From NCBI GenBank assembly GCA_022848805.1, contig JAJISI010000056.1, positions 2,855 through 7,864 on the forward strand: 5,010 nucleotides of DNA, in the 5' to 3' direction. The position numbers were made by a program, and so were the translations under genes. This DNA comes from Thermoplasmatota archaeon. GTDB lineage: Archaea; Thermoplasmatota; Thermoplasmata; UBA10834. Shown one piece after another: positions 1-5,010 of the stretch; positions within the stretch are counted from its first letter, which is position 1, and each line of letters starts with the position of its first letter. The notes under the pieces were generated by a model. It saw nothing but the letters and a program-made list of their open reading frames with translations, was not told the origin of the DNA and searched no databases.

Positions 1-1
1 T

Positions 2-1849
2 CTTGACGCATGCGAGGACGCCGCCATCCTGCCGGACATATTCGTCCAGGTGGAGAAGGTCGCCAACAACGAGTATCGCATAGTCGTGGAGGACAACGGC
101 CCGGGCATCGTGAAGAAGCAGGTGCCGAACGTGTTCGGAAGGCTCCTGTACGGATCGAGGTTCCACGTGAGGGCGCAGAGAAGAGGGCAGCAAGGCATCG
201 GGGTATCAGCCGTCGTCATGTATGCGCAGATAACCACCGGCAGGCCAGCCAAGATACGCTCCAAGATTTCCGATGAGGATGTCGCCTACGAGTGCGAGCT
301 CGTGTTGGACACGAAGAAGAACAGGCCCCAGACGATGAAGGAGGACTTCGTCATCTGGGAGAAGCCGCACGGCACGCGCCTCGAGGTGAACCTCAAGGGC
401 AAGTACGTCGGGGGCAAGCAATCCATCTACGAGTACCTCAGGGGCGTGGCGATCGTCAACCCCCATGCGAGGATCACATTCATACAGCCGGATGGCGGCA
501 ACGTCGTGTTCGAGCGCTCGACGGAGGCGATGCCTCCGCCGACGAGAGAGGTCAGGCCGCACCCCGAGGGTGTGGAACTCGGCGAGTTGCTCAACATGGC
601 GAAGTACACCGAAGCGAAGAAGATGACGAGCTTCCTCAACATGGAGTTCTCCAGGATATCTCTCAGAGTCGCTAGGGAAATACTCGACGCGGCGGAGGTC
701 TCGCACAACCAAAGACCTTCGAGGCTCAATCTCAACCAGGCGGGAGACATCATCGACGCCATAAGAAAAGTCAAAATCATGGCGCCTGAGACCGACTGTC
801 TGTCGCCGATAGGGGAGGGGCTCATCAGGAAGAGCCTGAAGAACGTGCTCGGAGAGACCAGAGCGTCGTTCTACGCCCCTCCAGTGACGAGGGAGCCGAA
901 GGTATTCGGAGGCAATCCGTTCATCGTCGAGATCGGGATCGTGTACGGCGGACAGCTCAGCAAAGAGGACCCCGTCCAGATATACAGGTTCGCCAACCGC
1001 GTACCCCTGATGTACCAGCAAGGCGCGTGCGCGACGACCCAGGGGATAGAGAACGTCGACTGGCGCAGGTACGGGCTGGAGCAGCGTGGCGGCAGGGGCA
1101 TACCATTCGGCCCCGCGATAATCCTTGTCCATGTGGCGTCCACGAAGATACCGTTCACCTCGGAGTCGAAGGAGGCGGTCGCGAACGTGCCCGAGATACG
1201 CGAGGAGATAGAACTCGCGTTGAAGGCGTGCGCTCGTAAGCTCAAGACGCATCTCAACAAGGCGGAGATGAAGAGCAAGGCGAGGGTCAAGTTCGAGATC
1301 GTCCAAGAGATCATACCGATGATCGCACAGAAGAGCGCGAAGATCGTGGGTAAGCCGGTACCGGACATCGCAGGGACCATCACGAAGATAATGAACGTCG
1401 TGTGGGTGGAGGACGAGGTCACACACGGCAAGAAGAAAAAGCATCACGTCTCCGTGAAGCTGTACAATTACACCCCCAAGAACCAGAAGCTGCAGTTGCA
1501 CATGGTGCTCCCTTACGAGAAGGTGGACGAGAAATCCCTCACGCTGGATCCGTCCGAGGTGAGGGACGGCACCAAGGTCACGTGGAAAATGAAGAAGATC
1601 GCGCCGACGGAGGTGTTCGAGCTGGCGTTCGACATGAAGGGTCTGGACGGCGGGGACTACGGGGAGAACGAGGTCTTCGTCAGCGGCATAGACCCTGCAT
1701 CCGTGATAGGCGCGGACGTGCTACCCGGGGACTGGGACCTCGAGCACATCACGATCACCGAGGAGAAGGCCGCGCCCGAGGAGGCGGCGGCGGACGAGGG
1801 TGAGATAGACTACGACGAAGGGGCGGAGGTGATAGAGAATGAAGAATGA
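2..1849 (+). CDS. top6B: DNA topoisomerase VI subunit B (5' partial)
   Basis: ATPase subunit of the type IIB topoisomerase, which with Top6A passes one duplex through another to relax and decatenate DNA. The frame is open from base 2, giving 615 residues. It opens with LDACE, the end of the GHKL N-box whose upstream half is off-window, so about 40 residues are missing by comparison with the family. Visible parts (residues of the partial protein): G1 box DNGPG at 31-35; G2 box RGQQGIG at 61-67; an H2TH-like helical region at about 190-265; a transducer domain at about 275-435 with PFTSESKEA containing the probable switch lysine K390; a C-terminal beta-rich extension at about 480-590, as in methanogen Top6B; and an acidic tail rich in Glu/Asp at about 587-615. 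An internal GTG at nt 50 is not the real start, since it would remove the N-box. The stop lies inside top6A, so this is an operon. Assignment is very secure. Confidence 0.97.
   Translation, partial: LDACEDAAILPDIFVQVEKVANNEYRIVVEDNGPGIVKKQVPNVFGRLLYGSRFHVRAQRRGQQGIGVSAVVMYAQITTGRPAKIRSKISDEDVAYECELVLDTKKNRPQTMKEDFVIWEKPHGTRLEVNLKGKYVGGKQSIYEYLRGVAIVNPHARITFIQPDGGNVVFERSTEAMPPPTREVRPHPEGVELGELLNMAKYTEAKKMTSFLNMEFSRISLRVAREILDAAEVSHNQRPSRLNLNQAGDIIDAIRKVKIMAPETDCLSPIGEGLIRKSLKNVLGETRASFYAPPVTREPKVFGGNPFIVEIGIVYGGQLSKEDPVQIYRFANRVPLMYQQGACATTQGIENVDWRRYGLEQRGGRGIPFGPAIILVHVASTKIPFTSESKEAVANVPEIREEIELALKACARKLKTHLNKAEMKSKARVKFEIVQEIIPMIAQKSAKIVGKPVPDIAGTITKIMNVVWVEDEVTHGKKKKHHVSVKLYNYTPKNQKLQLHMVLPYEKVDEKSLTLDPSEVRDGTKVTWKMKKIAPTEVFELAFDMKGLDGGDYGENEVFVSGIDPASVIGADVLPGDWDLEHITITEEKAAPEEAAADEGEIDYDEGAEVIENEE
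1825..1833 (+). promoter_or_regulatory. Shine-Dalgarno site of top6A
   Basis: GGAGGTGAT is fully complementary to the conserved 3' end of archaeal 16S rRNA and ends 5 nt before the ATG at 1839. It lies inside the last codons of top6B, so ribosomes finishing top6B can re-initiate on top6A. It fixes the top6A start and shows that this organism uses SD initiation for operon-internal genes. Confidence 0.85.
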
Positions 1850-2939
1850 GGAACGCCACCTCAGGGCGGTCGACCGGCTCACCGAGCTGGCCGGAAACGT
1901 GTACGACCAACTCGTCGACCGCAAGATACCGAAGATGACGATCCCCCTCAGGACGAAGAGCAATATCAGGTTCGACCGCAGGTCCGGTGTGTGGAAGTAC
2001 GGCAGGGCGACTGGAGTCCGGTCGGCGAAGAAGTTGACGGGTGCGCAGATGCTACTACGCACGATGTACATGCTCGAGTTCATGGAGGAGATGATCAGGA
2101 CCAACAAGAGCTCGACCCTGAGGGAGATGTACTACATATCCGAGGGCTGGGAGAAGGCGAAGTTCTCCGCGCAGGACGAGTCCAACATGCTCGCGGAGGA
2201 CCTCGAGATCATCACCAGCTGCATGCGAGAGGACTTCAAGCTGAGGCCCGAGGAGGACGGTGCCCGGGTCATCGGTAACGTCACGGTCCGTGAGACGGAC
2301 AGGAAGGGCAAGAAGAAGAAGATCAACTGCAGGGACGACGTGGGAGACTCCGGATACGGCATACCCTACAACGTGGAGAAGGAGAAGATAGGGTTCGTCG
2401 ATTGCGACGCCGATTTCCTAATAGCGATCGAGACGGGCGGTATGTTCGACAGGCTCGTCGAGAACAGGTTCGACGAGGACTCGCATGCGGTGGTCGTACA
2501 CCTCAAGGGACAGCCAGCGAGGAGTACGCGCAGGTTCATCAAGAGGATCAGCGAGGAGATGAAGCTTCCAGTCTGCACGTTCGTCGACGGCGACCCATGG
2601 AGTTTCAGGATACACGCGTCGCTCGCATACGGCGCCATCAAGACAGCGCATCTGTCGGAGTACCTCGCGACGCCCACTGCGGAGTATGTCGGCATAACCG
2701 CGTCGGACATACTGAACTACGACCTTCCCACGGACAAGCTGAACGACAGGGACATACAGGCGCTCAACGCCGAGAAGACGGACCCGAGGTTCAGCGATCA
2801 GTTCTGGAAGCACGAGATAGACCTCATGCTACAGATAGGCAAGAAGGCCGAGCAGCAGGCGCTCGCCAAGTACGGCCTCGACTTCGTGACGAAGACCTAT
2901 CTGCCCGAGAAGTTGACAGAGCTCGGGATAATGAAGTAA
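1839..2939 (+). CDS. top6A: DNA topoisomerase VI subunit A (Spo11-like)
   Basis: DNA-cleaving subunit of topoisomerase VI, homologous to eukaryotic Spo11. It makes a transient double-strand break through a 5'-phosphotyrosyl link while Top6B supplies ATP-driven gating. It is 366 residues, the normal length. The N-terminal winged-helix (CAP-like) domain carries [13 protein letters not shown] at 92-104. The catalytic tyrosine is probably the second of the pair, Y99, by alignment with the family motif. The Toprim domain follows: E198 in IAIETGG, then D250 and D252 in FVDGDPW. These acidic metal ligands are within one residue of the positions known in the Methanocaldococcus jannaschii enzyme. A basic stretch, RKGKKKK, lies at 155-161. 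All key residues are present, so the protein looks active. The ATG overlaps the top6B end by 11 nt and follows an ideal SD, so the pair is co-transcribed and coupled. The 3' end faces a convergent gene one base away. Confidence 0.97.
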   Translation: MKNEERHLRAVDRLTELAGNVYDQLVDRKIPKMTIPLRTKSNIRFDRRSGVWKYGRATGVRSAKKLTGAQMLLRTMYMLEFMEEMIRTNKSSTLREMYYISEGWEKAKFSAQDESNMLAEDLEIITSCMREDFKLRPEEDGARVIGNVTVRETDRKGKKKKINCRDDVGDSGYGIPYNVEKEKIGFVDCDADFLIAIETGGMFDRLVENRFDEDSHAVVVHLKGQPARSTRRFIKRISEEMKLPVCTFVDGDPWSFRIHASLAYGAIKTAHLSEYLATPTAEYVGITASDILNYDLPTDKLNDRDIQALNAEKTDPRFSDQFWKHEIDLMLQIGKKAEQQALAKYGLDFVTKTYLPEKLTELGIMK

Positions 2940-2940
2940 G

Positions 2941-3900
2941 TCATCCGCTCCACGAGCACAGGTTCTCCCCTGTGGAAGTCATGAGGCCTGAGCTACCCAT
3001 CCACATCATCCTCTCCAGCGTCTGCGTCACGACGTAACCCCTGGACAGCAACAGGTCGAGCGCCCTCTGCCTCGTCCCGGGGACGGGGATGAGCATCTCG
3101 GGCGCGCCAGACTCGGCGGCCAGGTCCTCCGAGGCAGATATCAGTTCCTCGAGCACCGCATCTCCGCGCCCAGGCATCACACCTAGGCACCTGACGGCGG
3201 AGCCGGCCATATCAACTCGTCTCATCACCGTGTGAACGGTACAGAACCCGGACATCTTCCCTTCGTGTTTCGCGACTAGTGTATCCCCGAACGAGAACTT
3301 CTTCGTCAGGGCAACCTCGCCCGAGTAGTCGAGACCAGGGTTGAGCGCGTCGGATATCTCCTTCACCCTAGCCAATACCCGCTGCTCGGAACTGCTCTTC
3401 GAGAGCCTCTCGATCGACACGGTCGTCGATGGCGATGAGGGTTTGTGGTCTGAAAGCGCCTTGCCGAGTATCACGATCAAGCCTTCCGGTCGCAGGCCAG
3501 CTCTGATGTACATCCCGACGCTCGCGGGAACTTCAGGATAGGTCTCGAGACCGATATCCGAGCAGCCCTTCTCCTCCAGATAGTTGAGCGATGATTTGAG
3601 TAGCTCCTTTCCCACGCCCATACCCTGGTACGAGGCCAGGACAGACAACGGCCCGACCCAGCCCGTCTTCCCCCATATGTGGGAGAAGCATGAGCCGACC
3701 ACGCCGGCCCGCTCTTCGACCGCGACCATCGCTCCGTCAGGATTCGAGTGAAGGTAGGATAGGATGCCTTCGTCTGTCCTCGATGTCATCCGTGGCAGCT
3801 CTGGATAGGCGCGCTTGATCAGTTCGTCCCAGGCGACGGCATCGACCCGTTTGACATCCTCGATGTCCTCGACCTGCATCTTACGTATCACGATTTTCAT
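2941..3900 (-). CDS. GNAT-family N-acetyltransferase, tandem-domain
   Basis: Probable acetyl-CoA-dependent acetyltransferase of unknown substrate, cytosolic, 319 residues. Domain 1 (about 1-148) has a complete GNAT signature. It opens with IVIRKMQVEDIEDV, followed by the beta-4 strand GWVGPLSVLASY. The acetyl-CoA pyrophosphate loop is QGMGVG at 92-97, then helix KELLKSSLNYLEEKG, strand IGLETYP, and SVGMYIRAGLRPEG, the usual 'Y..GF' ending. A Ser-rich linker at about 150-172 leads to a second, diverged GNAT-like half (about 175-302). There the CoA loop is replaced by GVMPGRGD, but the helix and the closing LLLSRGYVVTQTLERM are recognisable. The second half is probably structural or substrate-binding (inference). 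The ATG at 3898-3900 is chosen because the GNAT fold begins at residue 3; only a weak AGGG precedes it. The gene converges on top6A and is divergent from the DUF89 gene. Family call is secure; substrate unknown. Confidence 0.88.
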   Translation of the reverse strand: MKIVIRKMQVEDIEDVKRVDAVAWDELIKRAYPELPRMTSRTDEGILSYLHSNPDGAMVAVEERAGVVGSCFSHIWGKTGWVGPLSVLASYQGMGVGKELLKSSLNYLEEKGCSDIGLETYPEVPASVGMYIRAGLRPEGLIVILGKALSDHKPSSPSTTVSIERLSKSSSEQRVLARVKEISDALNPGLDYSGEVALTKKFSFGDTLVAKHEGKMSGFCTVHTVMRRVDMAGSAVRCLGVMPGRGDAVLEELISASEDLAAESGAPEMLIPVPGTRQRALDLLLSRGYVVTQTLERMMWMGSSGLMTSTGENLCSWSG

Positions 3901-3922
3901 GTCAAGCCCTTGATTCTAGCAG

Positions 3923-3938
3923 CATCCTCAGAAGGATG
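3923..3938. promoter_or_regulatory. Palindrome in the divergent intergenic region
   Basis: CATCCT-CAGA-AGGATG is a perfect 6-bp inverted repeat with a 4-nt spacer. It lies 22 nt upstream of the acetyltransferase ATG and about 60 nt upstream of the TATA-like box of the DUF89 gene. It could be a small operator for a dimeric regulator or a hairpin in the acetyltransferase leader. A short repeat like this can occur by chance, and no regulator is identified. Confidence 0.3.
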
Positions 3939-3954
3939 TATCATGTAAGGATTC

Positions 3955-3971
3955 GGAGGATATCAATGTGA
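3955..3971 (+). promoter_or_regulatory. SD-like GGAGG before overlapping ATG-TGA and GTG codons
   Basis: GGAGG at 3955-3959 is followed at normal spacing by ATG (3966), whose next codon is TGA, and by an overlapping GTG (3968) in frame with the DUF89 gene. Initiation at the GTG would add 20 residues to DUF89. Initiation at the ATG would stop at once, making a start-stop element. The competing start at 4028 is better supported by protein family and promoter position, so the function of this site is uncertain. Confidence 0.35.
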
Positions 3972-3995
3972 AGGGTGGCCGTGCCTCCCGACCTG

Positions 3996-4002
3996 TTATA
4001 TG
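3996..4002 (+). promoter_or_regulatory. TATA-like box for a leaderless DUF89 transcript
   Basis: TTATATG is a good TATA-like match in a GC-rich stretch. Its centre lies about 29 nt before the ATG at 4028. Archaeal transcription starts roughly 25-30 nt past the TATA centre, so the transcript would begin at or just before that ATG, giving a leaderless mRNA. This is inference from spacing and composition; no convincing BRE purine run precedes it. Confidence 0.5.
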
Positions 4003-4027
4003 CGAGTATCAGGATTCCAGGCGCACC

Positions 4028-4909
4028 ATGGAGATGAGACCACAGTGCGTACCTTGCCTCATAGGTAGGGTGGTGTTCGAGACAGAGGAAGTCGACCGCT
4101 CCAAATCCGTCGAGACGACGAAGGCGGCCACGAGGATACTCGGGGAGAGGTTCGGCCCAGGGGCATGCTCCGCCACCGTTGCGACGGGAGTACATGAGGA
4201 GACCTACAGGATACTAGGAACGGACGATCCTTACAAGGAGCTCAAGAGGAGGAGCAACGAGATCGCGCTCGAGCTGTACCCCGAGGCGGAGGCATTCGTC
4301 GAGGCGTCGGATGACCGGTTGAAGGCGGCATTCTTGTGCTCCGTAGTCGGCAACGTGCTCGACTTCGGCATAGGCACCGAGTTCGACTCCCCCGAGAAGC
4401 TGAGGGGGAAGTTCAGGCATCTCCTCGAGGAGGGGTTCGGCCACGACGACCTGCCTCGGATACGCAGGCTCATGGAGCACGGAAACGATGTCGTTTACCT
4501 CGTGGACAACTGTGGCGAGGTCGTACTCGACAGGCTCGCGTTGAAGGAGATCAAGAGGCTCGGGGTGAAGGTCACGTTCGTGGTCAAGGGAAGGGCCATC
4601 CTGACCGATGCGACGCTCGCCGACATCGACGGGTTGGGGATCGACGAAATAGTCGACGAGATCATAGAGACTCCGGGGTTCGCCGTCGGGATCGACGTTG
4701 CCGAGTTGAACGGCGAGTTCGGGGAGAGGCTCCGAAGCTATGGCCTGATAATCGCCAAGGGAATGGCGAACTACGAGTCGTTGTCCGAGACGGACATCGG
4801 GCCCGTGGCGTATCTGCTGCGCACCAAGTGCAATCCTATCGCAGACAGCCTCGGGCTGAAGAAGGACATCAACGCGGCGAAGCTTCTCTTGGATGGCGGG
4901 GTGCGCTAA
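4028..4909 (+). CDS. DUF89 / ARMT1-like damage-control phosphatase
   Basis: Member of the DUF89 family (COG1578/PF01937), metal-dependent phosphatases thought to remove damaged or surplus phosphometabolites; the physiological substrate of the archaeal branch is not settled. It is 293 residues from the ATG at 4028. Visible features: N-terminal CVPC (C7, C10) directly after the start; GNVLD at 108-112; VDNCGEVVLD at 159-168, with probable metal ligands D160 and N161; VVKGRAILTDAT at 185-196, with probable ligand D194; IIAKGMANYE at 241-250; and RTKCNPIADSLG at 265-276. The CxxC plus GNxxD pair marks the stand-alone prokaryotic/archaeal subfamily. I prefer 4028 because the family normally begins just before the CxxC and a TATA-like box sits the right distance upstream. 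The alternative GTG at 3968 has an SD and would add 20 residues with no family counterpart. A mobile element end follows 2 nt after the TAA stop. Confidence 0.9.
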   Translation: MEMRPQCVPCLIGRVVFETEEVDRSKSVETTKAATRILGERFGPGACSATVATGVHEETYRILGTDDPYKELKRRSNEIALELYPEAEAFVEASDDRLKAAFLCSVVGNVLDFGIGTEFDSPEKLRGKFRHLLEEGFGHDDLPRIRRLMEHGNDVVYLVDNCGEVVLDRLALKEIKRLGVKVTFVVKGRAILTDATLADIDGLGIDEIVDEIIETPGFAVGIDVAELNGEFGERLRSYGLIIAKGMANYESLSETDIGPVAYLLRTKCNPIADSLGLKKDINAAKLLLDGGVR

Positions 4910-4916
4910 CCGTCAA

Positions 4917-5010
4917 CTACCCACGAATAAGTTCGTGGGCTTGTAACTGAGGTGAAACCGAATGTTCGGAAACAGAGCTCGCTACGATCGGCTGGTTGAC
5001 GGACAGCCTA
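4917..5010 (-). CDS. tnpB: Possible C-terminal tail of TnpB (partial)
   Basis: One minus-strand frame stays open from the window edge for 30 codons and ends at TAG (4919-4917) with the residues LQAHELIRG. The tail overlaps the omega RNA, as expected, since that RNA is processed from the 3' end of tnpB transcripts. No diagnostic TnpB motif (RuvC acidic residues, zinc-finger cysteines) lies in the visible part. Another frame has a stop right at the edge (5010-5008), so the true tnpB end cannot be decided here. Weak call resting on the mobile-element context. Confidence 0.22.
   Translation of the reverse strand, partial: RLSVNQPIVASSVSEHSVSPQLQAHELIRG
4920..4939. repeat. Perfect 8-bp inverted repeat (element-end hairpin, possible terminator)
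   Basis: CCCACGAA and TTCGTGGG form an uninterrupted 8-bp stem with the 4-nt loop TAAG. It is the strongest local hairpin in the window. It is interpreted as the right-end hairpin of the IS200/IS605-type element. Lying 10 nt past the DUF89 stop, it could also slow or end DUF89 transcription, although no T-run follows it on the plus strand. Confidence 0.75.

Larger units (their letters stand above)
4912..5010 (-). mobile_element. Right end of an IS200/IS605-family (IS1341-type, TnpB) element, truncated by the window edge
   Basis: Read on the minus strand, the segment ends ACAAGCCCACGAA, a short loop, TTCGTGGGTAGTTGAC. A perfect hairpin flanked by AAGCCC and GGGTAGTTGAC resembles the subterminal hairpin and cleavage-site end of many archaeal and cyanobacterial TnpB-carrying elements; this is recalled family knowledge, not a database match. 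The element would run right to left, with tnpB beyond base 5010. Its terminus is near 4912, 2 nt after the DUF89 stop. The opposite end and any tnpA are not visible. It could instead be a solitary remnant or a non-autonomous copy. Confidence 0.65.
4912..5010 (-). ncRNA. TnpB omega RNA scaffold, 3' part
   Basis: On the minus strand this segment can fold into three hairpins in order. (a) GGCTG/CAGCC (5008-5004 with 4994-4990) encloses the 9-nt loop TCCGTCAAC. (b) CCGA/TCGG lies around 4969-4958. (c) The right-end hairpin is CCCACGAA/TTCGTGGG (4939-4920). The loop of (a) contains CCGTCAAC, exactly complementary to GTTGACGG at the 3' end (4917-4910), giving a 6-8 bp pseudoknot. In characterised TnpB systems the scaffold's 3' end just before the guide is held in such a pseudoknot, and the guide is the flanking DNA. 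Here the guide would begin after GTTGAC and read toward decreasing coordinates into the DUF89 3' end. The 5' part of the RNA is off-window. Identification is by structure and end sequence only. Confidence 0.6.

Noticed and set aside
1..276. Small open frame at the left edge in a different frame from top6B.
   Set aside because: The conserved GHKL motifs of Top6B lie in the other frame across the same bases.
206..1501. Long minus-strand open frame opposite top6B.
   Set aside because: It is a shadow of GC-rich codon usage in top6B. The product has low-complexity Leu/Arg-rich composition, no domain and no plausible start context.
2402..3037. Plus-strand open frame overlapping top6A and running past its end.
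   Set aside because: It is an alternate frame of top6A with Arg/Gln/His-rich composition typical of frame-shifted GC-rich DNA, and top6A is intact in its own frame.
4918..4941. Hairpin as a simple intrinsic terminator of the DUF89 gene only.
   Set aside because: No T-run follows it on the plus strand, and its flanks match the pattern of an IS605-type right end. A secondary terminator effect is possible but not the best explanation.
4336..4950. Plus-strand open frame inside the DUF89 gene extending to 4950.
   Set aside because: It is an Arg-rich shadow frame of DUF89 with no recognisable motif and no initiation signal.
4962..5010. Plus-strand partial gene starting ATG at 4962 (MFGNRARYDRLVDGQP) behind an SD-like GAGGTGA at 4949-4955.
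   Set aside because: Spacing and SD look good, but the segment is packed with hairpins and a pseudoknot on the minus strand, the peptide is not recognisable, and its Arg codons (AGA, CGC, CGG) differ from the AGG habit of the neighbours. The omega RNA reading explains more; a longer contig would decide.
1..5010. Search for CRISPR arrays, tRNA or rRNA genes.
   Set aside because: No regularly spaced direct repeats and no tRNA-like cloverleaf or rRNA signature were seen in either strand.

Overview
The window looks like chromosomal DNA of a GC-rich euryarchaeal-type archaeon. Evidence: a topoisomerase VI pair in the order B then A, heavy use of AGG for Arg and ATA for Ile despite high GC, a ribosome binding site complementary to the archaeal 16S 3' end (GGAGGTGAT), a TATA-like box placed for a leaderless transcript, and an archaeal-type DUF89 protein. 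The C-terminal extension on Top6B fits Euryarchaeota better than Sulfolobales. A Thermoplasmatota or methanogen-related lineage is possible, but I cannot fix the taxon.

Layout: (1) 2-1849, top6B, cut by the left edge and missing about 40 N-terminal residues. (2) 1839-2939, top6A, overlapping top6B by 11 nt and translationally coupled to it. The two form the A2B2 type IIB topoisomerase, which relaxes and decatenates DNA using ATP. (3) 2941-3900, minus strand, a two-domain GNAT acetyltransferase converging on top6A with one base between the stop codons. (4) 3901-4027, a short divergent control region with a small palindrome, an SD-like GGAGG leading to overlapping ATG/GTG codons, and a TATA-like box. 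(5) 4028-4909, a DUF89 damage-control phosphatase-like protein. (6) 4912-5010, a strongly structured segment read here as the right end of an IS200/IS605-family (IS1341-type) element on the minus strand. It carries the 3' part of a TnpB guide RNA (omega RNA). The body of its tnpB should lie to the right of the window.

Apart from the topoisomerase operon there is no obvious shared pathway. The most notable item is the right edge. Three hairpins sit within 100 nt, and the loop of the most distal one (CCGTCAAC) is exactly complementary to the terminal GTTGACGG. This is the kind of pseudoknot seen in TnpB omega RNAs. The element ends 2 nt after the DUF89 stop codon, so the predicted guide would match the 3' end of that gene.
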